A DNA stretch of 64,000 bases. Origin: Jacaranda mimosifolia (taxonomy: Eukaryota; Streptophyta; Magnoliopsida; Lamiales; Bignoniaceae). The notes under the pieces were generated by a model. It made no database searches. It worked only from the letters and a program-made list of their open reading frames with translations, and was not told where the DNA came from. Every line of letters starts with the position of its first letter. Position 1 is the first letter of the stretch. This document shows positions 1 through 11,666 of this stretch, piece after piece. The stretch is from positions 37,480,230 to 37,544,229 of the forward strand of contig CM032121.1 in assembly GCA_018894105.1 (NCBI GenBank). Reading direction: 5' to 3'. The position numbers and the translations under genes are program-made.

Positions 1-332
1 ATACATGATAATTAAAACATATTCACCAGGAAGAATGATGAAAAAAATTATTAACAGGGTTCAGATAAGTGCCGTTGGAAATAGGCTAGAAGTTTTCCTC
101 ACGGTAAGTCTGTAACAGATCAGGGAGAAGAAATCGAACAAACCTGATTGATAAAATACACGACACATGTGTCATAATGTAGGCTTCTACAGATGTAGAG
201 GGAGTTTTCAGATACACAATGCAGAAGGTTTAATCAAGATTTCTACAGATGAAACAAGTTTTTAACATACATAATGCGAAGGGTCCATTTAAGCTTCTTC
301 AGATTTAGAATAGGTGTCAAGCCAATGAGTAC

Positions 333-3300
333 CTTGGGATGTGCCTCTAAAATCTCGGCCATCCTTTGTCCTGTTGAGTTTTGTTGCTGTACACGAAGAT
401 GCAGCGTCTTCATGCCTCTGATAATCAGATATGCGGCATTCTGATCAAGAAGAGAAAGTTAACATGCTTACTATATGATACAAGCTCAAACACCAAAATG
501 CAAACTCTTGGCACAAGATGTTCGCAAGTTAGTATGTGCAATAAGACAGCAATATAAAGCCAAAGCAATTTTTGATCTGGATAACTCACAGGATTGAGAG
601 CACCACCCAGAACATGATGCAAGTTCCGGATAGTAGAAATCAACTTCTCAGGGCCACTGATCGATCCTGCAAGAACCTGTACAAAAATTGTGGTGGTTTA
701 ATGCTAAGACATGTAATGCTGGTAATCTTAATGTTATAGATGTGTACAGAGACTACATAAAATGTATGTCTTTGTGCACGTATAAACCCAACTTACATCA
801 TTATGGCCTGCAATGTACTTAGTTGCAGAGTGCACAACAATATCAGCGCCAAGAGCCAGGGCCTTCTGGTTAAGAGGAGTTGCAAATGTCCCATCTATGC
901 ATACCAATGCTCCTTTGTCATGGCAAAGCTTTGAGACCCGCTCAATATCAACACATCTCAAGAAGGGATTTGTAGGAGACTCTGTAAAGAAAAGACTGAC
1001 CTGCAAAGAAGGTTCTATACTTTGTTCAACATGCACTCTAATGAGAAAAGCAAATTACGAAATCAGAATGCATAAAGACAATTTCCATCAATACTAACAT
1101 TGTTCTTCTCCAAAGCAGACTCCAGACCTCCAATATCTGCAGGATCAATGACGGTGGCCTGTATTTCATTATCACGGAAGGGAAGAACATCAGGTCTCTG
1201 AGACCCCAACTAGGGCCAAAATGTTAATAGCATGCATATTGAATGAGAAAGTACGCCCTTTCATCCACTTTATCTAGTTTTCTTTCTTTTCCTAGCCTCC
1301 TCTTTTATTGTAAAAATCATGTATTTCTTTAATGGATAGACTCAATGAAGCAAATCGAAAATGCACCACATATTGATAATTCCCATGATGTTGATAGAGT
1401 GAGAATGCCTTTTCCAAACTTCTGTTATTTTATGAGTGAGATAATTTCAATGCTTCCTAAGTCGAAACCAAAGAACTCAGACAATTGGGTCAGAAAGATC
1501 ATACAGTGATTCCCATTTTGGGAAGAAAATTCTCAATGAAAATCCGAGTCTTCCTATAGCAGTCAGCGGTAGTCACTAAATGCCCACCAGCAGGGACCAG
1601 TGCCATCAACAAGACAGTGCTAGCACACATTCCAGATGCCATTAAAATTGTTGACTCAGCCCCTTCCAGTGCACTGGTATAGTTTCAAGAGACAGAATAT
1701 GGCCACTTTTAGCTACGAGTGCATTATTGCCAAATGTATCGTATAAGAGGAAAAGAAATCAGAGAATCAAACTGACCTTATCTTCTCCTCTGCAACAACA
1801 GTAGTGTAATTCCCATAACGTCCATATTCGAAACTCGCACGTCTTTTTTCCTGCCGAAAGAACAAGAGATCCTGATTTTCTCACATCCACTTCAATTTCC
1901 ATGGTGCATAAATTGTATCCAAGGGGCTGATATGCTTATATATTTTTCCGGAAAATAGGATTTGTTTGGCCAAAAGTTACGCTCGTTTGGAGTTCAAACA
2001 AGGGCTAAACAAAGCTCTGCTTGGCATAAGTAAATGCCAAAAAGAAGATAGTTTCTGAAACAGCTTAAGGTTTGACATAGGATAACTAGGTTTTAATTCA
2101 AATCAAGTCCATATGGCCAGCACATTCTAAGTCAAATCTGAAGTGGTAAAAATTTTTGACCTGCAAGTCTAGATTCTACTTACTTACGCTTGATTTGAGG
2201 CAATGTGTACACTATGAGGGTCACATTGATGAATAACCTTTGATGTGTGATAAATTTATTGCTTTTCCTAATCAATGAGGTGATGTAATAAAAAGTAGGA
2301 ACATCTGCTAATAACCTTGCAATTATTAAACGTACCTTAAAGTCAATGAGATCAGCAGTTTTCTTGAAGAAATAAGCAGATGTATTAACTACTGGGGTGG
2401 TTATTGCATCAGTAACAATGCCGCGACCCAATCTTTCACCTAGCCAAAATTAATGAATTGTAAGTATAAAGAAACCATTTTGAGCAAGTGTACTACCAAG
2501 TACCAACACCAGAAAGCCAAAATGATAAATCATATGATTGTCTTGCAATTTCACTTGGGAAAAACAGTTGCGCCAATTAAAATCACTTTTTCTAACGAGT
2601 GCATAATAAGCTAAGTTAAAGTCTTATGAGAACACACAAATTCAAGAATTTCTATTTCAAGATTAAAACATCGAAAACCAATTGTATGTCTAGGATATTG
2701 GCGTAGATAATGCATTATCAAGCAGTATAATTTGTATGATAAATATCCAGAAGTCCACACCTCCTTTCCAATCTCACAAAAGATCTCTTCATTTTAAACT
2801 ATTACAACCTTTACTCGTTCTCTCCTAAACCAATCATCCCAAACTACACGAAAACTAAAAACAGTTTTAAGTAATGAAACTCAAGAAATCATACAGAATG
2901 AAATACGTATGAATAACAAAAAAATAAAACTCAAACGTTATTTCAATTAATTAATAACATACCAGCATGAATAGTTACGCTGCCATCAGAATTCAAAAAT
3001 GAAGCGTATTTGAAATGAGGCAAACCCTCAAGCTGTACATTTTCTCCATTGCAACACGGATCCTTAGCCGCCGCAACCACCTCTTCAACACCGGTCTCAA
3101 CCTCAACCGGCGCAGCGGCAGCGGCAGCCGCATCGACGGCCTTAGCCGCCGGTGTGGATCCCGCGGCACCTTGGTTGTTTGACCACGAAGCCGCCACCAC
3201 CTGAGCCACACCAATATTACTGCAGTTTCTCCGAGCCTTGTTGCTCAGCTGCCTCACGAAATTCGGCGGAAATTTCAAAATAAGCGAAGACAAGCCGTGC

Positions 3301-3446
3301 GCCCCCGCGGCGCTGCCAAGAATCGCCGATTTCGACTTTCCAGAGAATCCGCCGCATCCCGCAGAAGGCATCTCCGGACGGGAGAAGTCGGGATCTGAGC
3401 GGCACTCAAAGGACGGAAACGCCCTTGCGAAGCTAGACACGGCCAT
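333..3446 (-). CDS. CGS1: cystathionine gamma-synthase, chloroplastic (5' part, eight exons; 3' end off the left edge)
   Basis: Plastid PLP enzyme joining O-phosphohomoserine and cysteine into cystathionine, the first committed step of methionine synthesis. Exons read on the minus strand, all GT-AG: 3446-2963, 2439-2336, 1850-1777, 1673-1505, 1158-1099, 1000-797, 676-590 and 440-333, giving about 430 residues in continuous frame. The known family is about 550-565 aa, so roughly the last 125 residues lie beyond position 1. Residues 1 to about 70 look like a Ser/Arg-rich transit peptide. The MTO1 motif follows (residues 72-89). The catalytic fold starts near [24 protein letters not shown] is the PLP-phosphate motif, ASGMCAST and DCYRKTRIF follow, and HSATKY holds the Schiff-base lysine (about residue 358). 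Start: first ATG, with no upstream ATG in the leader. Oddity: GNYTT where the family usually has GNPTT. Family assignment is very secure. Confidence 0.96.
3180..3233 (-). promoter_or_regulatory. MTO1 nascent-peptide arrest element in CGS exon 1
   Basis: Residues 72-89 of the CGS reading frame read [18 protein letters not shown]. In Arabidopsis CGS1 the equivalent peptide, acting inside the ribosome exit tunnel with S-adenosylmethionine, stalls translation at the Ser after the conserved Trp and triggers decay of its own mRNA. All positions changed in the classic mto1 alleles (both Arg, first Ser, Gly, Ala after Val) keep the regulated form here. The only change I see in the core is Val for Ile just after the Gln. 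The regulatory role is inferred from this identity. Confidence 0.9.
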
Positions 3447-3592
3447 TAGGGTTAGGTTTTTGTGAAACGAGAGGGCTAAGAATTAAAGAGATGCAATTTT
3501 TTTTCTGAGAAAGAAGGGACTTCACAAATTTTGGTCGCCCTCTCACCCTCTCTCTCTCTCTATACAGAAAGTAAGCTAGTTGGACTCGTCGC

Positions 3593-3599
3593 TTTTATA
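3593..3599 (-). promoter_or_regulatory. TATA box of the CGS gene
   Basis: TATAAAA on the minus strand about 147 bp upstream of the ATG. A CT/GA microsatellite (3539-3561) and a pyrimidine/A-rich leader lie between it and the start codon. Transcription would be expected to start near 3560-3570. The leader has no ATG. Confidence 0.6.
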
Positions 3600-3729
3600 G
3601 CCTTCCGAGAAAGACCCAAACAGATTCCTTTCTCTCATTTCATTTCTGTTCGGTGCATGCATGTATTTGTTGACTTAATCATGGTTCCAAAATGGTTAAT
3701 TTTATGCTTTACTCGAGCGGTCAGTTAGT

Positions 3730-4349
3730 TCAATAAATAATAAATTTTTAATATATATATTAAAATATAAAAAATAATTAATCTTCTCAATTTTTGTAAT
3801 TATGTTATATTTATTCTACATTATGTAGTATTTTTCTAGATAAATATTTTTTTAAAATAAAAACACGACTGAATCTTAATTATTCTTTATCGATTGGAAC
3901 TTACATCCAATTTGTTTGCAAAAATTAAAAAATTAAAGATCTAATTTGTCCCGGTTGTTACGCGGATAAGTTTGAAACTAGGACTTTCTTGCTGATGTGG
4001 ACGTAACCAATTGACATCATTTGGAAAAACTGATAATGAATATCGAAATTTGATAATTGAGTGTTACATTTAGAGAAATAATGTGCTTAAGTATTTAAAA
4101 TAACTATATGACCATTTATTCATATGGAACAAATTGATTACTATAGAGATGGTCCTGTTGATTGGAATTTGTTGAGCCCCACTTGATTTCTTGTGCTGGT
4201 AAAAGAATAGAATATGCTGGCAGAGTGGCATATCTGCATTGTAGGGCTCCGCATGGTTGTTGTGTTTAGAGGCAAATATGGCAAGTTGCACCCCCAACTT
4301 TTGTGTACTGTAAGTTGAATTGGACTGTTTTCAGTCAATCCCTCATAAT
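3730..4349. other. AT-rich intergenic DNA
   Basis: Upstream of the CGS promoter. Short reading frames here (for example around 4070-4338) have no recognisable domains or plant splice context. I see no gene. Confidence 0.5.
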
Positions 4350-5054
4350 AAGTGTTTTGAAAATCGAACCGGACCGATGATCCGTGGCTAATTCAATCCG
4401 GTTGATGCCTGAAAACTGGTGCTGGTCAAAATCGATCAAAACCGGCGAAAACCGATCAAAAACTGGTTGACCGGTTCACTACTTTTTTTTTTTTTTAAAT
4501 TTAAAAATTACTTTTTTAAAAAAAGAAAAGAGAAATTATGAATTGAAAATGATAATTAAAGATTTTGGACATGTAATATTTGAAATATGAATTTATTTTC
4601 TTGATATTTAATGAAGTGGTAGTTATATGTAAATATTTATGTTTTTTTGTTTTTTTTTTTATTTAATCTCTCTTAAATTATGTTGAATATTTAGCTTAGA
4701 AGAATTTATTTGTATTTGCAGTTGAAGCATGAAACAAATTATTACTTATGTTAATGTGAAACATTATTTTTTATTTATTTATAGTTGACTAATTATGAAA
4801 TAGTATTATTTTCTAAAAAACATACTTAAAAATAAGTAAATTGTAATTTTTTCAAATAATATTCTTTCTATATCAATTGAAAGTTTTTTTTTTGTTAATA
4901 TTAAAATATTATATGTTTTTATAAAATTAAATATAATTATTACATCATTATGACATCATACCAGCTGGACTGGTGGTTCAACCGGTTGAACCAATTGAAC
5001 CAGTAACCAGTAAGGTCACCGATTTCTTTGTCCGGTCCGATTTTGAAAACATTG
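4350..5054. mobile_element. Long-TIR MITE (CCGGTT-rich family), copy 1
   Basis: About 705 bp with imperfect inverted ends (left AAGTGTTTTGAAAATCG, right complement CAATGTTTTCAAAATCG), continuing inward as CCGG/GGTTCAA-rich inverted arms. It is flanked by the direct repeat CTCATAAT (4342-4349 and 5055-5062), an 8-bp target duplication that would be 9 bp if one mismatch is allowed. This fits a hAT or Mutator-type non-autonomous element. The interior is AT-rich and non-coding. Confidence 0.72.
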
Positions 5055-5559
5055 CTCATAATGCATTATATATATATATACATATATATTATGCGGACAC
5101 ATACATGTGATTGTGAATCAAGAGTTTTTTAATATTTGAATTTGAAATTTTACGTATATAAGTGTAAGGACGATGTCACTAGACCAATTGTCCACTCTAC
5201 ATAATGCATTTTATAGTTGTATTTTAATGTTTTACATCCTATAAAATGTTTCCAATTTAATAGGTTATAATTTATGTTAACTATTTTTGCAAGGTTTTTT
5301 ATGTTTCGAGAATAATTAATGAAATACAACTAATGTGTTTTCAACTTATTTTTGTTTGGGCGTCTTCCATGGAAATACCGACATACCTTTAGGTTTGATA
5401 GGGATATTTCAGGTGTTTTTGTGGACATTATTTCAATGGTCCAATTGTGATCAGTCTACAAAAGCAACTGGCGCATTTCAAAAGCATTGAATTTGTTGAA
5501 AACAGAAAACTCATGAACTCCAAAAAGTAACATGCAATAGCATACAAGTTATTTAAAAG

Positions 5560-5947
5560 TAAGAGAGTACTGGGTGAATTTATAAATCTCTTAAATATTT
5601 TATAAATTATTTGAGAGTTTATAAAATGTTAAAAATTATTTAGTAATTTTAAAAAAAAATTGTACGTTTTTAAAATAAGATGTTAAGAGCTTATAATTTT
5701 TTTATAAAAAAATAATGAGTTCCTAACTCGTTTTAAAGATTTTAATAATCTTCTTTAATTGTAATTATATTAATTATTAATTTATCATTACTAATATATT
5801 ATGAGCTCCAATATCTTATTTTATGTAAATATTTTGAGAACTTGTTTTTAAAAAATGATATAACATCCTATAAGTTTTAAAAATATTTTGTAAGATGTAG
5901 AAGCTCATAAGTCATTTTAGTAAGTTTAGCCAAACACCTTCTAAATA
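5560..5947. repeat. TTATAAG-rich dispersed repeat, copy 1
   Basis: Non-coding block dominated by TTATAAG/CTTATAA and AAAATAAGAT motifs in both orientations. Similar blocks occur near 8227, 10072, 53503 and 62935. The pattern suggests an old MITE family, but I cannot fix its termini. Confidence 0.4.
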
Positions 5948-6570
5948 AAGAAACCGTAGATTTATTTTAAGTGTCTTTTTTATGATACTAGATTCTATTT
6001 TATATCGGGAAAACAAAGGATTCTAACATTTTAGAAGTGGTATTTCATTTCTCATCCACCTATACACCTTTTAATAAGAATAACACTCATTTCATGAGTG
6101 TTCACAGGATATTCTTCATTTTTATATCAATGATCAAATCTAGACATTATGCATACGTGAAAATAATGATTATATATTTCTTTCCAAACCTAGGGATTCT
6201 CATGATGTTAAATTTTGTTTATATAAAATAAATTGATGACCTAGAAATAATTTGTAAGTTGCTATCCTTAATCACTTTTTCATAGGAGGAAAAACTCCAA
6301 CCACAAATACATGAAAGGATGTCAAAAGATCAATGATCTATTAATATTGTCCTCATATTTATATTTGTGCATTTTTAGGTTCGGACCATACATACATGTG
6401 TATAGTTATGTGTATGATTGGGGGGGGGGGGGGCGCAATGTGTTAACTGCAATAAATTAGAATGAGCATTCCATATCAATAAATCTAGACATCATTATTT
6501 TTACTGTGATTATACCTACAAGGACATTAAATTTATTATATAAGGTATAACTATGAAAAGAATGCGAGCT
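5948..6570. other. AT-rich intergenic DNA with a G14 run
   Basis: Holds a mononucleotide G run at 6420-6433. A 64-codon reading frame at 6037-6231 has biased, low-complexity composition and no recognisable domain. No gene seen. Confidence 0.5.
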
Positions 6571-7086
6571 ACAAAACTGGACCGATGATTGAATCGGTGG
6601 CCTTATTGGTTACTGCTTCGATCAGTTCAATCAGTTTAACCATTGGTTCAATCGGTGTAACGTCATAATTATATCTAATATTATATACATTAGAAATATA
6701 AATATATATATATGTAAAGAGAAAAAAATAAAAATTGCCTAATATCATGAAACTTTCTCCAAATTCTACTCCATAACCATAATAATATACATACATCAAT
6801 TTAAAATATCAACTTATGAAATAAGACTTGTTAGAAAATATCTTTACAAAATCAATTACAACTTACAAAAATAATAAATACAACTCAAATAATATAAAAG
6901 TTTCAAATATAACTAAAAAAATATTTATTTAATTAGTTTTTAATTTTTATTAAAAAAAACTAAAAACCAGTTTACATCGATTTGCACCGATTTTTTAACA
7001 AATTGGTATTATAAATCAAATCGGACCAGAACCTTGGCCGATTTCCTATCGAACCAGCCGGTCCGGTCCAATTTCTCAATCAGTGT
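6571..7086. mobile_element. Long-TIR MITE (CCGGTT-rich family), copy 2
   Basis: The left end reads CTGGACCGATGATTGAATCGG and the right end is CCGGTCCGGTCC-like, the same inverted-arm design as the element at 4350-5054, with an AT-rich core. The outermost bases are eroded and I could not find a convincing target duplication. Confidence 0.55.
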
Positions 7087-8226
7087 ATAAGAGCCAAAAT
7101 AGGAATGGCTCCATAGCATCAAGTAAACATATATGAATGGAAAATTGTGTAGATTTAGCAATTATACCAACAAATTATAAAGCAGCACACAAAATAACAA
7201 GTAAAGAATAAACAAATTAATAGATTCAAAAAGATTTATGCATTTTCCAAGTACATATTATTCAAATAGATAATGTAAAAATTAAGATGTAACATGTGAC
7301 AAGCCTCAAAAGTCCAAACATCAACATATAAATTTTATTAATTAAAGGCATGTACCATGCGGTCGGCCGCTCTATCGGCAACAGAACATAAATATTTCTT
7401 TTTTAACTTACCAGAGATGTCGCAGCTGTAATAATTTTAGTGTGGAAATCCGCGTCCTTCACCAACTTCATTGTCGTGCACTCGTGCTGGTCTTAAATTA
7501 TTACACCAGTGGCTTGCCGTTCACATCTAGGAGTTTGCTATATAGGGAGCTTAACTGGCTTAATGACAACTTAAGCTTAATGTCCATTCCTAGGTATTCT
7601 TGGGGCTGTCAGCTGTGTGATTTCATTTCCAGACTTCATTTTTATTTTTTTTACTATTCCATAAATAAAATACATTATTTTTTATACATTTTCGTTCATC
7701 ATCGTTTTTATTTTTATTTTCAAAATATATTTTTCAATAATTTATATATCTTCTCTCTCTATTCCATTATTTCTATCTCTCTCCACCTACAATCTATTAA
7801 AACCAATATAATTATTACTTTTCCAACAATCTATCCAAATATAAATTTATTTTTAACTCATTTTCATTATCTAACTTTTCAAATTTTAGAATGTTGAAAA
7901 TTGAAAAGGAAATAAAACCAAACAGCGTGTCTTTTATTCCTCATACACACTTACTTAAGATTTATTGATTTAAATTTTAAAAATTTTCATATATAAATAT
8001 GAAAATAATTTTAAAATTTAATTTTTTAGATATAGAACATCGTGTTCCAGCATAGAGCTATGAATTGACAACGTTTAATTTTTAAATCGATTGAAAATTA
8101 TTTTGTTTCTGATTAATTTTTGTTTTTGTCGTAGGTGTTTGTTGGGAATGCGAAAGGCCAATTTCTTTCTTTCTTTTTTCTTCTCTTTTGACCTTTTTGT
8201 ATGATCCCACTCCAGACCTGCAAAAT
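7087..8226. other. AT-rich intergenic DNA
   Basis: Contains a 151-codon open frame (7442-7897) that is pyrimidine-rich, lacks any known motif and has no splice or promoter support, so it is not called as a gene. Confidence 0.5.
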
Positions 8227-8325
8227 TTAAAATGAGGTGATTTTGTTATTTGTCTAAATTTATTTAAAATATTAAATCTTATTTTATAAGTAAGCTCTTG
8301 AAGTTTTTAGATAGGATAAAATTGT

Positions 8326-8367
<42 letters not shown>

Positions 8368-8600
8368 TTTATAATTAATATGATCGAAATTATAAAAATT
8401 TATTAAAATCTTAAAAATAAGTGAAAAACTCGTTACTCTTTTTCAACAGTTTATAAGATCTTAATATTTTATTTTGAAAGCTTATAACTTATAAGATCAT
8501 TTCCTAAAAATTTTACTAAATATTTATTATAATATCTTGTAAGTTTCCCAACATTTTATAAAATGGTTTGGAGAGCTTATATTATATAAAGAATTATAAA
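8227..8600. repeat. TTATAAG-rich dispersed repeat, copy 2, with (AAT)n
   Basis: Same motif style as 5560-5947, interrupted by an (AAT/TAA)n microsatellite at about 8330-8368. Boundaries are approximate. Confidence 0.4.
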
Positions 8601-9079
8601 TAAGACAGTCTGTCTAGCCTTGTGGGCTTTTAAAAGAGCACAAGCCTAGCATATTTAATTTAAAATATTATTTTTTAAATTTTGATATGATCTTTTTATT
8701 AAATAAGTTATGTTTAGTTAAGCTATAAACCTGAAGAACGGCCTAGTCTATTTTCATCCCTATTACAGTATCACTAACTAATTGGAGTATTGTTGGAAAT
8801 TTTCCACATATAACTCCAACAATTCTAATGTATTTGAACTTTCGGGAACTAACCAATCAACTGGACCTTTACCAAATCGTTCTTTGTATTATAGTTCAAA
8901 TCTATTTTTATGTTTTTGCATTTTGTTGAGGGGATTCAGATTCAAGATGGGGACCACTACTAGCTAGAGGCTACATATGAAGTCCAATTGGACCGCGTAG
9001 ATACCCACGTCCTTTTGTGCTTTGCTTTTTAGTTTTTTATCCATTTCGTTTTATTTGCCTCCTAAACAATAAAAATTAA

Positions 9080-9877
9080 CACTATGTTTGGTTTTAAAAT
9101 TTTGATAATGAAAGGAAAGTATTATAGAGAAGGAAAAGAAAATAAAGAAATATAAAATCTCAAATATATTTGGCTGTTAAAAAAAAGTAATGAAGAAAAT
9201 GATGGAAAAAAGATGGGTGATGAATGTGTTGGAGAATAAAAGAAAGTTCAAATAAGTTTTTTTTTTCTCATTTTCCTCACCATTTTGTGAGGAAAATTCA
9301 TTTTCTTAAATACACTATGGCTATGTTTGGTTTCATTTTGGGAAAACAAAATTGTTTTCCCAAAATATAACTAAACATACAAAAAAATTTCCTTCAAAAT
9401 GCCAAATTAAAATTTTCAAAATACCATTTTCTATCTTTCATTATTCCCAAAACTTTTTCATTTTTCAATATATACATACACACATACTATATATCTCATA
9501 CATATTTTATTATTATTCTAACAAAAAAAAAAATCACTCAATTTTATTTTTAACCCAAAAGCCCAATAAGAAGACATTGATTTTACTGCTACAGTATAAT
9601 TTGTCTCCTCTCAAACTTAAACAAACATATCAAATTTTTTTAAAATAATTTTCTTATTATTTCCAAAACATAAACAAACATACATCACATTCTCTAACGT
9701 AAATTTCGCATTCCCCAACTCCATTCCCAAAATTCATTCTCTCAAAACACATAATTCATATCCAAACATTACCTATATTTTTCTACAAATTTTCCTTATT
9801 TTAGCATTTTCCTTGCCAACCAAACAATTAACAGTATTTTTTTTTTCCGCTTCAAAATTCATGATCCAAACTTAGTG
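9080..9877. mobile_element. CACTA-ended non-autonomous element hosting a nested MITE
   Basis: Termini are CACTATGTTTGG (left) and CACTAAGTTTGG (complement of right), flanked by a perfect 3-bp duplication TAA (9077-9079 and 9878-9880). CACTA ends plus a 3-bp duplication fit a CACTA-type miniature element. Removing the nested element at 9319-9773 leaves about 343 bp. No coding capacity. Confidence 0.65.
9319..9773 (+). mobile_element. Hairpin-ended Tourist-like MITE, copy 1 (nested)
   Basis: Starts GGCTATGTTTGG, ends CCAAACATTACC, flanked by TAT on both sides. A near-perfect palindrome of 58 bp occupies the left end (9322-9379). The open frame at 9352-9648 lies wholly inside and only reflects repeat composition. 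Three-base A/T duplications and these ends fit PIF/Harbinger (Tourist-like) MITEs. Confidence 0.75.
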
Positions 9878-10071
9878 TAAAGGCCAATGGGGAAAATGAA
9901 CAACTTTAGAGCAGACATGTTACTTGATAAGTGCAGATAATGACACTGGAAATTGTGGTAATTGAAAGTTTGAAAGTAGCCTGGCCTACTCAGATTGCAT
10001 CAACATAGTCAGTGTCCAATCCCACCCCACCTCCACACCACCAACAAATAAAAATGAATATAAGATATGCG

Positions 10072-10480
10072 TTTATAGTGTTACATTTATAAACGCATAA
10101 GATTTAACAGATTTTCCTTTTGTTACATAATATAAATACATCTTTTAAGATTGATAAAATGCTAAATTTTATTTTTATAAATAAATTTTTAAAGTATTTA
10201 ACTAAAATAAGACATTGAAATTTATAAGAAAATAATAATAATAATAATAACAATTTTATTAATGTAATTAAAATTAAATGAATTTTTTAAGATTTTAAAA
10301 ATAAATTATGAATTCATTACTTTCTTTAAAAAGAACTTAAAAGATTATAGTATTTTACTTTTTGAACTTATAAACTCTTTTTTAAAAAAAATTTATCAAA
10401 CAGTTTATAACATCTTATAAGTTTCCAAAATATCTTATAAAATATTTTAACGAACTTATAGGTTTATGAGCGAGCATTTA
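10072..10480. repeat. TTATAAG-rich dispersed repeat, copy 3
   Basis: Begins near GCGTTTATAGTGTTACATTT and ends near TTATAGGTTTATGAGCG, with internal TTATAAG motifs and an (AAT)n tract. Same loose family as 5560 and 8227. Confidence 0.4.
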
Positions 10481-10532
10481 TGAAGAATGTTATTATTTTC
10501 GTAAAAATATTGAATATTTTCCCTAAAATATA

Positions 10533-11006
10533 GGTAATGTTTGGTTACATTTTATATATTTTGTATTATATATTTTGGGAGAATGAATTTTGAGAGTGGG
10601 TACTGGGATTGGGGAATGTGAAAGTTGTATTGGGGAATGCTATGTATTTTTGTTTATATTTTGGGGAATAGTTAAAAAACTACCTTGGTGAGTTTTTGGT
10701 ATGTTTGTTATACTTTGAGGAGAGACATTTTTTACTGTAGCGGTCAAATCATATTTTTTTTTTGGTTGGGTTTTTGGGTTGAAAATGGAATTAAATAAAA
10801 TTTTATGGTAAGAATAATAATAAAATATATATGATATATACATGTATATATTTATATATTGAAAAAATGGAGAAGTTTTGTGGATAATGAAGGATAGAAG
10901 AGAGTATTTTGGGAAAACTTGACATTTTGGAGGGAAAAGAGATGTATGTTTCGTTATATTTTGATAAAATAAAATTGTTTTTGCCAAAATATAACCAAAC
11001 ATAACC
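10533..11006 (-). mobile_element. Hairpin-ended Tourist-like MITE, copy 2
   Basis: Inverted relative to copy 1. Left end GGTAATGTTTGG, right end CCAAACATAACC, flanked by ATA on both sides (10530-10532, 11007-11009). The terminal hairpin lies at the right (about 10946-11003). The 122-codon minus-strand frame inside matches the frame of copy 1 only because the DNA repeats. Confidence 0.75.
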
Positions 11007-11009
11007 ATA

Positions 11010-11290
11010 GCTTTTTCTCCAAAATGCTATTAAAAATTTTAATCATCCGATTCATTAGATCAATCAAAAGTACATATATTTATATCTTTCAATTATTCTT
11101 TTTATAAATATATACCTTTGAAGTATTATATCACTATAAAAGTTACATATAATAATACAAAAATTTGATGTAACAGGTTAGACAAAGAATTACATGAAAA
11201 TACAACAACAGTAAAATTTATTTTTCTCTTAAAATAATATCAAAAATAATTTCATTCTCCACACATTTTCAATCCAGAAATATAAAATCA
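11010..11290. repeat. Dispersed AT-rich repeat (paired with 62565-62880)
   Basis: Shares an extended colinear stretch with 62565-62880, including ATCAATCAAAAGTA, ATTATATCACTAT and a terminal AATTTCATTCT-like segment. Non-coding; probably an old MITE. Confidence 0.45.
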
Positions 11291-11666
11291 ACATTGACTG
11301 TAAATCGTAATATATAGAAAGTAAAATGTATTATACATAATCCCTCGCCCAAATATAAAATCTGCAGTCCGTGTGACTAATCTTTTATTCTAATTAAATA
11401 TTTAATAGTGTTAATTATCAATTTCAGAATAAATATAAATTTAAAAAATAAAATTTGCACATAATTCTAAATTTATATGGTCACTTTGTCACCATCCTGC
11501 CGTGAAAAAGGAGGAGGAAAAGAAAATCACTTTAAAGCTGTCCCACTGCTGCTGTTGCATATAATCATAAAAAATTCCATGCATTTCTTACTTTTTCATA
11601 ATAATCTATAAACTATTCCCAACTTAATTGTAAAATTAATATAGCCAACAATTCAGGAAATACTTC

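Noticed and set aside
813..1097. 94-codon plus-strand frame opposite the CGS exons
   Set aside because: It is the antisense shadow of the CGS exon at 797-1000, which has strong protein homology on the other strand.
2993..3405. Alternative minus and plus frames across CGS exon 1
   Set aside because: Shadows of the GC-rich first exon; only the frame with the MTO1 motif joins correctly to exon 2.
7442..7897. 151-codon plus-strand frame
   Set aside because: Pyrimidine-rich, Phe/Tyr/Ile-biased translation with no motif, promoter or splice support in AT-rich DNA.
9352..9648. 98-codon plus-strand frame and its look-alike minus-strand frame at 10640-11008
   Set aside because: Both lie inside copies of the hairpin MITE in the same relative orientation; the similarity comes from the repeat DNA, and composition is low-complexity.
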